NCBI GenBank assembly: GCA_019137255.1
Contig: WPDH01000062.1
Span: 124,001-188,000 of the forward strand
Source: Corinectria fuckeliana
Lineage: Eukaryota > Ascomycota > Sordariomycetes > Hypocreales > Nectriaceae
Reading direction: 5' to 3'
DNA: 64,000 bases
The position numbers and the translations under genes were made by a program. Of the stretch, positions 31,823-43,883 are shown in pieces (position 1 is the stretch's first letter; each line of letters starts with the position of its first letter). The notes under the pieces were generated by a model. It did not search any database. It was not told the DNA's origin and saw only the letters and a list, made by a program, of their open reading frames with translations.

Positions 31823-32206
31823 TGTTACGAAATAAGCCGGACAGAGAGCTGTTGCCACCTAGTAACAGCTCAGGCTATAACCCTAGAGAGGGCCACTAGA
31901 GAGTGGCTATGATAGGGAGAGAAATCTCCTACTAATTAGGCTGAGAATTATCTTAGGAAATCCTAGGATAGTCCTAGGGAAATTCTAGAACTTATCTGGA
32001 GATTTCCTAGGGAATACCTAGAGAGTGCCTTAGGACTTTCCCTTATATAAAGGGGAAGACTATTACTAGAATAGATAGAAGAATTATTATCTTATTATCT
32101 TACTATCTTACTCCTAAGCTTTAGGTATCTTAATTGTATAAGTAGAGATTCTTCCCTCTAGTGGTATTTACTCTATATATCTCTTAATATAGTTAATTTT
32201 ATATTA
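31823..32206 (+). repeat. 5' LTR (384 bases)
   Basis: It begins TGTTACGAAATAAGCCGGAC, which keeps the canonical TG, and ends ATATTA. It matches the 3' LTR along its whole length, the differences I compared being transitions. It contains CTTATATAAAGGGG, a TATA-like promoter element, in its middle part. Confidence 0.88.
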
Positions 32207-32899
32207 AATAGTAGTAATTATATTACCTATACTTATATACCTTCTGAATAGCTCTTAACTTTTATCTTAGTTAGAAACTCCTAAAAGCTCACTAAGAAAT
32301 CCCTAGTTACTAGGAACTCTTCTCCCCTAAGGTAATTAACTTAATTAATAAGAAAGATAATATATAAGCATAAGAATATTACCTCTAGGAATAATATTAG
32401 CAGTTAGGACTTACTTATCTATTTCTTTTATGTGCTACCTCTAGACCTAACCCTAAGAAAGCAGCTAAGTCTCTTATATATCTCTTAATATAAAAGTTAA
32501 AACTATATACTAGAATTAAAAAGGTAATTATAAGATAGTTAAAATCTGAGAAACAGGTATATAACCAGGAAGAACTTTATTACTACCTAACTAGACAGAA
32601 ATACTAACACTTACTACTACCTCTAAATATTTTCTAACTACCTATAAGCTCCTTAGGAACAACTAGCCTAACCCCCTTTAGGACCTTCCCTATTTTACTA
32701 TAATTATCTCTTCCTACCTAGTAACTAATAGCTGACCTAGTTAATAATAATCTCGCCTAACAGCTCTACGACTAGAATATTAAAGACAAACTAAGATCCT
32801 GATTTGCTAACTTGTTAAACCTACTATAAATCCCAGCCTAATAACACTTTAGGGATGCCCTTCTTCTAACGACTAGTCTGTAGACTAAACTAGCCCCTA

Positions 32900-34200
32900 T
32901 AGAGTTTAACTTAACCTTCTAACTAAATAAAGGTAAGAAACCTATAATAGTAGATTAATAACCTCTAGCTCTAACAGTTAAAATACTAACAGAATTAGCC
33001 CTAAGTATAAACAATCTGCTAGAACGTCTAATAGCATAGGGAACTCTTATCACTATAGAAGACCTATATAACCTTCTTAGCTAGATATAAATAAACACTA
33101 CCTTAGTGCTATATATCTAGTTCTAAGCAGAAGAAGTAGGAAAGTTCTAACTAGTAGATACCTATAATAAATCCTTTAATAATATAGAGCTAGATAATAA
33201 GAACCTTATCTAGAGAAGTATCTTCCGCTTTGTTAATTCCTTAGAATAATATGCGGTATAAGGACTAGAATATAAAGTAGTACTAGTTTAGAATATACTA
33301 TACCTGCTTCTTAGATTAGCTTTAGACTAGTATGCTAGTAACTTAACTAATAACTAATAAGTAGCACTCTAGAATAGTTATAAGGGAATTAGCATATAGA
33401 TTAATCTAATCTAGACCTGCTTTAAAACCTGACTAAAAGTTATAATAGATGCTTTATAAAAAGAGAAATTTACTATTTAAGATATTACTAACTAAGTTAA
33501 CTTTTAGAATTAGATATCTAGAGTTAAATATATAGTATATACTGTTAGATACCTACCTAATCACCTTACTAACTTAGTCTTTAACAAGCTTAATATCTAC
33601 CTCTAAGAAGTTATAAGCCACCCTGCTTCTTACTAGTCTATTAACAACTAGGTGAATATAAATAAGCTTTATATACTAAACTTTTATATCTATATAACAG
33701 CAGGAAGTTAAAGCCACCTCCTTAGGGGAAAGTATTACGCCCTAATAAGAAACCAAGCTGGTATAGCTACTTAGGAACTAAGGATAATATACTCCTAAAC
33801 CTTGCGTAGTAATATAGCTAGACTAACCTTATAGATAGGTAATAATAGAAGCCTCCTCCTGTAGTAAAATAACTATTAGCAGGGATAAGTATATATACTC
33901 TTATTTACACCCCTAGAAGCATAGAATAATATACTAACCTGAAATTAAGTCTAGTTTATATTACTCTTACTAGTAAGAAATATAACAGCTGTTAAAACTC
34001 TAACCTGAAATATAGCCCTACTACTAGCCTTAGCTCTCTGCCTTATAATTATATACCTAGGGCAACTTAGCAGCAGAAATATAAGTACTTAAATATTTCA
34101 CATATTTAATAATATCTAGCTAGATAAGCTCAGAAGGTACTATATTTCCTAAGAATAAGTATAAGCCTTTTTTGCTAGAGAAGAACTATAAAATTTAGAA
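32900..34200 (+). pseudogene. gag-like region of the Ty3/gypsy element, decayed
   Basis: Between the 5' LTR and pol there is plus-strand sequence with coding-like runs separated by stops at expected Gln and Trp positions. No intact CCHC knuckle was recognised. The assignment rests on its position only. Confidence 0.4.
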
Positions 34201-35639
34201 GAGGTAGCTTATATAGTAATAAAATAATATAATACTAATATAGATAAACTATAAGATAACTTAGAATCTTTATATGTTATACTAGAGGTATATAAATTTA
34301 TCTAGGAAACTATAAAAAGCTAGAATAGTACTAAGAAATTTATCCTAGATATTAGTGACTACTACCTAGTTTTACTATAAGACTTAGTCTACCTTGCTTA
34401 TAAGCCTAAGTAGATTCCCACTATTATTAAGTATACACTATAAGGTAAGAAACTAAACTTATAACACCTCTTAAAGCATAGCTATATATAAGTATAAGTA
34501 AAAGCCACTCTAGCTAGAACTAAATAATAAGAGATCTATATAGATATAAGCATAATATACTTAGTAGTTAATTATAAGATGCTCTAGTTCTTCCTAGATA
34601 TAACCTTCACTAGAGAATATTAGGCTGAGCTTAGCAGTATAGGCTAGAATAAGACAGAAGGATGGGTAATATTTATAATATACTTATTAGGCTACTAGGC
34701 AGGAGAACACACAGTAGTAAAGATCTATATCAGAGCTTAGGTTATACTAGAACTATTAGTAAGACTACTTTTAGGCTAAGAATTTAACACTACCTATAGA
34801 GTAGATATTATTAATACTTAGCAAAAAGTGCAAATAGGTGTGGCTAACAGGCTATACCTGCCTGCCTTAGTATATATCTATATAAGACCCTATAAATATC
34901 TAGTGAAAAGTAATATATATATTATAATCCCTCCTAAAAGCAGTAAAGTAGTATAGGCAAGCATACTAGGTGTCTTAAGGGGCTAAGACTTCCTTCTTAA
35001 CTTATAAAGTTAAGGTGTTATTAGAGCTATTATAAGGCAGCCTAAGGTAGTCTTTATAATAAATAATAAGTAGAAGCTACTAATAATCTAAAAGAACTAA
35101 TAACTAGGTATTCTTAAACTAGTTAAAGATGAGAACTCTATTAAAGAAGCTAACTAGAGCGACTTACTTACTAAACATAAAGATATAGTGCTAATAACCT
35201 ATAAGCTTAAACACCTAACCTAAGAAGCTATAACTCTAGCTAATAAGAAACCTAACTAGAAACTTAGTATAGGATTCTAGAATGCTAGTCTAAACCTAAA
35301 TGCTAAGCTAGGTATATCTAAGGATAAGACCCTCTTAGAAGTTAAAATAGCAGAAGGAGTGAGAATCTATAATAACTAAACCAGCTTTATATAACAAGTG
35401 TGAGGTCTTATATAGGAATATACTAGCATTTAGGCTGACTAAGGGGAAATATTAGTACCTAAGTATAAGTATATAAAGATACTCTTAGCAGATAACTAGT
35501 ACTAATAGAAGCTAAGATTATAATCTTACCTGCTAAGAAAAAAAGGAAGAGACTTTCTAGATGTTATATTTAACTGACTATATAACTAAGAACGAATAGA
35601 GTAGGTTATAAAACTAATACTATTTATAAGCCTTGTCTT

Positions 35640-36100
35640 TATAGTATAGTAAATAGTGGCAGGCAAAGAGAAAAGATATATAGTGGTAAACTTATAAGCC
35701 CTAAATAATATGATAATTCCTAATGCCTACCTAATACCCCTATAAGAGGATATTCTTAGCAAACTCTAGGGGAAATAACATATTAGTATTATTAATACCT
35801 GGTTATTTTTTCACTAGTTTCTAGTACACCTTAAACACTAAGATTACTTTATAGTAGTTAGTCACTAAGAATTAGAGCAATCTAAGATAGCCCTAATAAG
35901 ATTTAAGAACTTACTAGTATATGTCTAACAGTTTATAAACCAGCTACTCTAACTATATTAGGCCTTTACTGTAGTATTTATTAATAATATTATTATTTTC
36001 TCTAATAATAATACAAAACATCTAGGGTATCTTTAGATAATCTTTTAGCTGTTTTAGGAAAAGAATATTACCCTCTTAGCTAAGAAAGCCTTTCTAGGCT
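35640..36100 (+). pseudogene. reverse transcriptase domain of the Ty3/gypsy element, decayed
   Basis: The translation follows the gypsy reverse transcriptase order: an ALNN block, then EDIL, a FFH-like block, and the catalytic box. In the box (35977-35991) the two catalytic aspartates both read AAT (Asn), the expected RIP change from GAT or GAC. Several stops replace Gln. The enzyme cannot be active. Confidence 0.85.
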
Positions 36101-37329
36101 ACCTATTAGTCTAATTGCTTAGATTCTAAGTAGACAGGCTAGGCCTATCTAACACCTAAGAATAAGTAGCAGCTTTAAGAAATATTAAATTCCTAACAAA
36201 TTTACTTTAACTTAAGAAATAGATTAGTATAGTTAGATAGCTATAGTACTTAATCCTAAGATTCGCTAGAGCTATTAAACTATTATAGGCTAGGAAAACT
36301 AGTATACTTATAAAAAGATGCAAATTAGGCGAATTAGTAATAGGTTAGAGACAGGTTAGCTATATAACCTAAGCTAAGTTTATCTTAACCCCTAAAGAGA
36401 TTAATAGTTTCTATAAGGTTATAAACAGGCTAGTAAACACTAAATCACTTTATTATTTTAACCTAGATACAGAACTGTTTATCTAGCTTAACATATTAAA
36501 AGAATAAGAAATAGAAGGTATAATATATTACCTAGACCTAAAATACACTTAGGATTAAGTTAGTAAAATCCTATCTATAGTTATACACCTTATTATATAT
36601 CTTAGCTAAGCTTTATATAATACTAAGAAAAACTACTAGCTAATAAAAATAAAAATAGTATACCTAGTCTAGATATACTAGAAAGCCTAGATAATAATCT
36701 AGTTAACATAAAAAGATAAAGTGATTATACTTACTAACCACTCTGCTATCTACATCCTAGTCTGCTAGAAATTAGTATTTACTAGCGCTCTATAGAATAA
36801 TAATTATCTCACCCTAGCTTTATAATACCTTAGCTAGTACCTATTAGATATCTAACATATCTTAAGACTAACTAATATAGTACTAGACACACTCTTAAGG
36901 CTTTCAGGCTAAGAAGATATATAAGACAGCACTAAGAAAGGCGAACTAGACTGCCTTTAGGAAGGAGAGGAACTAGTTACTTACACCTTTCACTTTGTAG
37001 AAGCTAGTATGTAAACTAGTCTATACTAGGAAATTATTAACTAGTATCCTAAGGAAGCAAAATAGGCAGTAATTCTAGTATAGCTTAGCAAAAAAGATAA
37101 AATCCTAAGGCTTCTCTTCTTTTAGCAAAACAGACTTATCTACCTGTGAGAGTATAGTAGACACTAACAGCTATACTTACCTATAGATATAAGCTAAAAA
37201 GTCATTTAAGATAATTATAAGCGGAACTTCTACCTAGGGGAGGTATAATCCTAGTAAGACCTGTTAAGTTTTTTTATAATAACTAACCTACGCTAAGAAA
37301 TCTAAGTAGTATAAGACAAATATAATATA

Positions 37330-37960
37330 TACAGCAGAAACCTTACTAACCACTAGAAACTACTAGGCTAACTAATACCTATTTAGAGCCCTCTAATCCT
37401 ATTTCACATAATCATAATAGACTTTATTACAGGGCTGCTAGTCGTAAAAGCTAAAGGAATACTATAGCTAAACCTAGAAAAGCAGTTTTTTAACTGCTTA
37501 CTAACTATTACCTGCAAGTAGTGTTAGATATGCCTGCTTATACTAGAGAATAATTAGTATACTGTTAAAGACTAGGTATAAGTATTATTTATAAAACTAA
37601 TATAATACAACTAGGAAATCTTATATAGTATTATATCTAACTAAGATGTAAAGTTTATATTAGACTTCTAGTAAGGTCTGTAGATAGTATTTAGAACTAA
37701 GCTTCTTATATTAATAGTATAGTATCTGTAAACTAATAGAGCTATAAAAAGACAGAATCAGATAGTAAAAGTAGCCCTCTAATATTTCACTAGTAACTTC
37801 CTAGGCTAGCCTTAGGTCCTAGCCTTTATCCCCTTCTAGTTTAGCCTAAACAACTTATATTTATCAGCTATTAATATATCACTAAGTAAGCTAGTCACTA
37901 GGCAGCGCTTAAATAATAGGCTATAATAGCTAGGAGATAAATTTAACATCTTTAATTAGG
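37330..37960 (+). pseudogene. integrase domain of the Ty3/gypsy element, decayed
   Basis: It is recognised by IDFITGLL near 37426-37449 (first catalytic Asp kept), a decayed ISNxDVKF block near 37640 where the second catalytic Asp has become Asn, and a block near 37737 where the expected Glu is Lys. It lies downstream of reverse transcriptase, which is diagnostic of Ty3/gypsy order. Confidence 0.82.
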
Positions 37961-38379
37961 ATATTCTCTATAATAAAGCTAAACTCGTCTTAGCCTTTAC
38001 GTAAGCAGCTATAAAACACTAGTACGACTAGAAACACTAGCTGGTAGAATACAAACTAGGAGACTAGGTCTAGTTAGAACTCTATAAGAAAGAATATATA
38101 GTAGTAGATAACTATATAGAAAAACTAAAAGAGAAAAAAACTAGACTATATAAGATTCTTAAACAGGTAGGAAACCTAGCATATAAACTTAAAATAAAAG
38201 ATAACCTTAATATCTACCTAGTAATATTAGTTGCTTAACTTAAGCTAGCAGATAAACTAATTAGACAACTAAAAGCTATCCTAATAGAAGACTATAAGGT
38301 AGGAAACTAGAGGGATAAGTATAAACACTAGGAAGTTAATTAAGTAATTAGATTGTAAACATAAAAGCAAGAAAAAGAA

Positions 38380-38450
38380 AAACTAAAGACTAAGTATCTT
38401 ATTATATAAAAAGAATAGCTAAGTAACTATAACCTTTAGCTAAAAGAAGA
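38380..38450 (+). pseudogene. chromodomain-like segment of the Ty3/gypsy element
   Basis: The reading KTKYLII, stop, KE, stop, LSNYNL, stop, LKED matches the chromodomain core, with its three conserved Trp codons turned into stops. Chromodomains at this place target integration to heterochromatin in this retrotransposon lineage. Confidence 0.6.
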
Positions 38451-39459
38451 TACTATTAAAAGTAATAAGCTTATTATAAAATACTAGGTAAGAGAGTAAT
38501 ATAAAGCAGAACTCACTAAGAAACAAAAATATAAGTATAGCAAGCTATAGCTAGTCACATAAGTAATAACTATACTAGTTAAAAAACAGACTGAGAATAA
38601 TATAGCAGACTAGATGTATAATACTACTAAGGCCTTACACTAGAAGCATAAAAGACTAAGAAAGAACCTCACACTATAAAATACTATAGTATTAAGAGTG
38701 CTAGCTAGAAAGAGCCCTATTTAGAGAAATCCTAGGCTATAACAGTAGATTACCTAGGGTAACAGCTTAGTATATTCACTACTATCTTACTAAGAACACT
38801 ACTAATAGCTGCCACTAGCTAATAACAGAACACATAAGTAAGAAATTAATACCTTATAACCTAGTATGCTATTTTCTTTTATTATTATTTTCCTTTATAT
38901 ATTACTATCTTCACTTCTTAGAGGAGAAGGCTATAACCTTATACTACTAATATATAAGAAATACCTTATAATACTAAACAAAAAGAATAAGTACTATTCT
39001 AAGTTCCCCTATTAAGTAATATATTTCTGTCTAAAGACTAAGAGCTTTACTAGCTATTTAAGAACTAGCTCACTTAATATCCTTTCTGCCTCTAGTATAA
39101 AAGGTATTACTAAGCTATATAGCTATATAGTAATAAACACAACCTTAGAGCAGCTAAAAGCTCTAACTAATACTATATTTAGATTAAGACCTTCCTGTAA
39201 CACTATAAATATTTCTGCTAGCTTATATAAGCTAAAAGCTATAACCCTAACACTAGGTTTATAGACTAACAGAACTAGATATACTACTATAATAACCTAA
39301 ACTATAATTAGTATAAAACCCTAAATAAAGCTATAAGTAAAGTTATAAGTAAAGTAGTAAGTAAGATAGCTAGTAAACTAAGCATACTACTATAAGAAAT
39401 ACTATAACAAACATAAGAACAGAACAGGCAGTACTAGAGTAGTAGCCCTCCCCTAGCGG

Positions 39460-40640
39460 GAAATACTCGCGCCCTCACTATAAGCTTTAACAATATAACT
39501 AGGCTGATATAAACTAATATCTATAAGCCGACTATATCTATCATCAGAAAAATCAAGATCTTTATAATCCTCGCTAAAATACTTAAGCAAATTACTAAGG
39601 TAACCTCCTAGTAGTTACCCGCCCTAATTGATAAAGCCTAGAAAGCCCTTAATAAGATCAGAGGATTAGCAGACAGCTATACTTATGTTAACCTAGTATG
39701 CCAGCTTTAGCCTGATATATAACAGGAAATTAACACTCCTATCAGCTTATCACTTAAACGCACCCGCTTTACTAACCTCATCTTAAACACCTTAACCTGT
39801 GAACTAAAGTGTTAGCTCTTTATAATAGCCTTATTAGGGACTATAACCCCTTGAGGAAATTACAATAAAAACCTATTTATATCACAAAATATTATCACCC
39901 CTGCTAAATAAAACACTACTAACACACTTTTAATAGCTATTAATAATAATATAGCTATAACTCTATAATAAGTAATAGTAAGCATATAACTTAAGACCAC
40001 CACCTCACGAAATAACACACTTATTATCCTAGAAGCTATAGTCTAATAAGAAGAAGGAACCACACTAGTATAATACATCTAGATAGCTAACTAAGCTATC
40101 TAGTTTCTTAATATTAACACAGCTAAATATTTTGCTAAATACTATTAGGTTTGCCGCGAAATAACATAGTTAGACTGCTCTTTATAATAGACAGTATAAA
40201 TAGTAAGAATATCTCTAGAACTAGTAATCCGCCTTAATAACATACTATAGGTAATTAGCTTCCTAGATAATAATATAACTAAGCTGGCTAAGCGAATAGT
40301 ATAATAGGAGTTCTTTTCCCACCTAGAGACTACTACTAAAGTAATTAAGGTGGTACTATAGTTCTATAAGAAAGGTAAGTAGAACACAGCTAGGAGACCT
40401 ATACTTATTACCCCTGCTAGCACTAAGTAGAACATATAGGCTATTAGCCTTCTAATAGTGCTTTATACTACTAAGGCTAGGAAATACTAACTCTACTAAC
40501 CTGCCCCTACTGACACTAAGAAGCATAATATGCCCCTGGTGGCTATAGATTTAGAGAAGCTTATTAGGGAGGAATATAAGAGTATTACTAATAATATATA
40601 TAAGAAGTTCCTAACAAACTAAACAGGTAAAGAAAGGATA
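39460..40640 (+). pseudogene. additional decayed frame between pol and the 3' LTR
   Basis: About 1.2 kb downstream of the chromodomain shows coding-like plus-strand runs, with stops mainly where Gln or Trp would be expected (for example KKHNMPLVAIDLEKLIREEY near 40520-40580). I do not recognise the family. It could be an extra gene carried by the element, a displaced gag, or a captured host sequence. Confidence 0.45.
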
Positions 40641-40830
40641 ATAGATAAGGGGCCTAATAGGGTTAGGGTATTTCCCTAATATATAATAGTAAATATAGGG
40701 TAAATACCTCTAGATTAAGGAAATTATATATATAACTATTAATAAAACTCCTACTAGTGTGAGAAACAGCCTAGCTATAATTAATATAGATATACTAAGA
40801 ATAGTATACTTTTCTTTTATTATAGGGATT

Positions 40831-41214
40831 TATTACAGAATAAGCTAGATAGAGAGCTATTACCACCTAGTAATAGCTTAGGCTATAACCTTAGAGAGGG
40901 CTACTAGAGAGTGGCTATAATAAGAAGAGAAATCTCCTACTAATTAGGCTAAGAATTATCCTGGGAAATCCTAGGATAGTCCTAGGGAAATCCTAGGACC
41001 TATCTGGAGATTTCTTAGGGAATACCTAGGGAGTGCCTTAGGACTTTCCCTTATATAAAGGGGAAGACTATCACTAGAATAGATAGAAGAATTATCATCT
41101 TATTACCTTACTATCTTACTTCTAAGCTTTAGGTATCTTAATCACACAAGTAGGGATTCTTCCCCCTAGTGGTATTTACTCTGTATATCCCCTGATATAG
41201 TTAATTTCATATTA
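40831..41214 (+). repeat. 3' LTR (384 bases)
   Basis: It begins TATTACAGAATAAGC, the first TG having become TA, and ends CATATTA. It has the same length as the 5' LTR, with transitions the only differences I noted. It is followed at once by the second ATAAC. Confidence 0.88.
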
Positions 41215-41219
41215 ATAAC
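41215..41219 (+). repeat. target site duplication, right copy (ATAAC)
   Basis: It directly follows the 3' LTR and equals 31818-31822. Deleting the LTR element and one copy joins codons Tyr-Asn to Tyr-Phe-Ile in the piggyBac frame, as the family requires. Confidence 0.8.
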
Positions 41220-42677
41220 TACTTTATATAACTATTATAATATATTTATCTTTTTAACTTTATAATAATTAATTAGGGTTCTAATATCACCTTTCTTAGC
41301 TAGACTTATAGCTGGGTTAACACCTAGTCTAACTATATATAGTATATATCTACTATTTTCTTCCTTTTAGGTATAGCTATTACTATAGATAAGTATATAG
41401 TCTGCTTTCTTAGCTGGTCTCTTAATATAATAACTGTCCCTAATAAGCTAATCCTAACAAGCTTTAAAGTCTGGGTTATGGCCTAATAGGGCTATTTCCT
41501 CTAGTGGATTTAGCACAGGCCGGGCTGGAAGTTTAGGCCCGTAAGAGTCTGGCCGGCTTAACAGCTCCGGCAAGAGTTACAGCTATAGCAGAGCCGCTAG
41601 CAGATATAAGAGAGGATGCTTTATCTGAACCCGACCTAAGCTGTGGTTATTACCCTAGTAAATCTGCTGCTGGATTCCATATATCACATCTTTCTTAATA
41701 ACCTATTCTCTTTTAATAACCTCTTTCGCCAGCTTTGTTAGCTAGGTTATAAGGCCACAAGCACAGCCTGCTGTAACTGTGGTCTTTACACATCTCTTGT
41801 TAAGCTTAAGGCTGTAGATAACACTACTGCTAGTAACCTTAAATTTAATACTCTTATAGCTATCCCTATATTAGATAATAAGGTCAGTTATAAGAATATT
41901 ATTATACTATATTTCTCTTACTAATTTGTCTTCTACTAGGTTAATTAGATTAGGTGGAAAGATAATACTCTTATGTTATTTCTGTTAACTATGTTTACAA
42001 GTGATAAAAGGAGTGACTATAAGAGGAAGAGACTAATAGGGGACTAAATTTAGTCACGGCTAATATAGTGTTTCTTTAGTAATAACTATATTAAGAAGTT
42101 TTCTATCCTATTTATTATAGCTGCTTACAACCTTAAGATAAATATAGTAGACTATAGCGACTAACTACAGTCTTATTAGGGCCCTAACTGCTATATATGT
42201 AGGGGCGGCTAGAAGGCTCTTACTTAGGACTTCCTATTAGAAATAGCCCTTATTAATAGCTTCTTTTTACAGCGGCGAGGGTAGCCATAGTAGAAGCCAG
42301 AGCTGTCATAGAAGACTTGGCGGTAACAGCTTGTTGATGACCTTATTGTAGCGTACGCAGCTCAAAGTCAGTCACGTCAGAGGTTTCAAACGGGAGACGA
42401 ATTTACGCCTGTCTCACAGCACAATTGGGTCCGAAATAAGAATCCGTCGGCATGCCTTGCTTGTAAGCGTGTACGGCTAGGCGAGCCGCAGCCGCGGCCG
42501 TTAGAGGCAGACAGCAGCGGCAACAGCCGCCCTAAGCAGTCACGTTGGCGATGTAAGGAGTGTAATGTAGCTCTTTGTAACAAGGGAAATTGCTGGGACT
42601 TCTATCACCACCTAAAATAGGTGGGGGCAGAGGTACCTTTTATTTGCGTTATTTTTATTGGTCTGACCCCCTGTCAC

Positions 42678-42711
42678 TAGCCCAAGTGTAGTCTTACCAC
42701 GGTCAAAGGGA
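42678..42711 (-). repeat. right terminal inverted repeat of the piggyBac element
   Basis: It is the reverse complement of 31181-31214 with one C/T difference. It lies 57 bases after the transposase stop codon, in DNA of ordinary composition. Confidence 0.9.
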
Positions 42712-43883
42712 TATGTATTAATCTCTATAAACGGATAGACAGAAATTGCCTCGCCGCTTTACTCATTGACTGCCAGTCACCACGATTGGCTGGTTAGGAA
42801 CTGCTGAGTCAAAGGGATCCGGGATCTTCCTTGAGCGTAACTATGCAGGCAAACAGGCTGGTTGATTCAGGGGGTGGGCGATCGAAACTCAAAAAGAAAG
42901 CGCCTGTACTGCAAATGCGTAGTAGCTCAGTGTGTGTGCTTTGTCATTTTGATGAAAGCTTGCTGCCATTCTTTAGCGTCCCTATGAGGGAGTACGCTTC
43001 TAGGATGGTCACTAGCCCCTCAACACTGAACTAGGAAAGAAAGAAGGCGTAAATACCATCCCATCGGCTGCGAGACGTGCACTCTTGCGGAGGTTAGTAT
43101 AAGCAAGCACATGGGTCAACGGGGACAACCAAGGTTGCGCATTCCTTTGGCGGAGACCTGGTTGCAGTTGCAGGGTGGCATAGCATCGCGGGACGACTCC
43201 GTTCGTCGTAAGACTGGAGCGCATATCAGACCAGAGCAATAGATTCATCTGTGATATTGGCAGAGACAACAATCGCAACTTCACAAGCGTGGGTCGGCGG
43301 TGAAGCTCGGCGAGTCAGCCACGAGCAGGGTGTCCCATGGCCGGCGCTTTGGATACCGGGTGGATCGCCTCCTACACCTAATCGAAACGGCCGATTGCGC
43401 ACATGTCGGTTTGTTGAGAGGGAGGGGCGCAACACCTATCCAGAGCCGACGAAAACGGTTTGGGCGACATTTTGACTTGGCCGTTAGATTGTCCATGATT
43501 CGAAGGCTGAGACTTGGGCTAGTCGTCAAGGTCCGGGGACCTTGATGGGCCGACCCGGATGCCGCGTCTGGGCAACTCGCGTCTTCCCTGAATGTTCCGT
43601 GGCTATAAACGTTCCTCGCGCCGTCGCCACGGGTCCGCTGTGTCGGCGCATTGACACCTCTTTGTCCCTTCGTTGTGTCCGATATGTTTGCCTCTGACGT
43701 AAAATCCCTTGCCCTCCCACATTGACAACGAAGTCGCAGACAACTCCAGCTCGTAACACCATCCTAGCTCGACTTCACGACACAATCTTTTTGTCGACCT
43801 GGTTGGAGAAATAGTGACATCCAAGAGCCTCCGAAACGGTCCCGACAACGCCGCAGCTGCCGTGAAGACGTTTCGGCATCGCT
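42712..43883. other. intergenic, between the transposon and the 2EXR-like gene
   Basis: DNA of ordinary composition (about 1.2 kb). The last 300 bases have alternating C-rich leader-like sequence before the next gene. Short frames on both strands at 43226-43848 have no family. An 11-base copy of the transposon end (GTCAAAGGGAT) recurs at 42808-42818. Confidence 0.45.

Larger units (their letters stand above)
31823..41214 (+). mobile_element. Ty3/gypsy chromodomain LTR retrotransposon, RIP-inactivated
   Basis: The element is 9.39 kb with matching 384-base LTRs and a 5-base duplication. Pol order is reverse transcriptase, then integrase, then a chromodomain-like segment, which places it among Ty3/gypsy chromodomain elements rather than copia. 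A gag-like region precedes pol and an additional decayed frame follows it. Stops occur every few codons. Where the expected residue is known, the changes are of RIP type: Gln and Trp codons to stops, Asp to Asn, Glu to Lys. It was inserted within the piggyBac transposase gene in the same orientation. Confidence 0.9.
31358..42620 (+). pseudogene. piggyBac transposase, RIP-inactivated and interrupted, about 621 codons
   Basis: The two parts are 31358-31822 (155 codons from an ATG) and 41220-42620 (467 codons with the stop), separated by the retrotransposon and one target duplication. The frame stays in register throughout with no indel, but holds many TAA/TAG codons where Gln or Trp is expected. 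Family landmarks remain: an ITIDK motif at 41379-41393 (Asp kept, following Glu changed to Lys), FKVWVMA at 41463-41483, HIFLNN at 41685-41702 where the second catalytic Asp has become Asn, and a third Asp at 42150-42152. The C-terminal cysteine-rich domain (about 42450-42617; CLACK, then CKECNVALCNKGNCWDFYH) is intact. Changes fit G-to-A or C-to-T on either strand. Confidence 0.85.
31181..42711 (+). mobile_element. piggyBac-family DNA transposon, split by a retrotransposon
   Basis: Terminal inverted repeats at 31181-31214 and 42678-42711 (TCCCTTTGACCGTGGTAAGA and onward) match with one C/T difference over the first 33 bases. Between them lies a piggyBac transposase frame interrupted by a Ty3/gypsy element. 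Without the insertion the transposon is about 2.1 kb, a normal size for piggyBac elements. The bases next to the repeats are TTA on the left and TAT on the right, so only a TA is shared. The TTAA duplication expected of piggyBac is not seen and may have decayed, or this lineage differs. The outer 250-400 bases have ordinary composition, while the interior is heavily RIP-mutated. Confidence 0.85.

Noticed and set aside
42808..42818. Second copy of GTCAAAGGGAT about 100 bases beyond the transposon end
   Set aside because: Only 11 bases match the inverted repeat end, without extension, so chance or a minor footprint is as likely as a second element.
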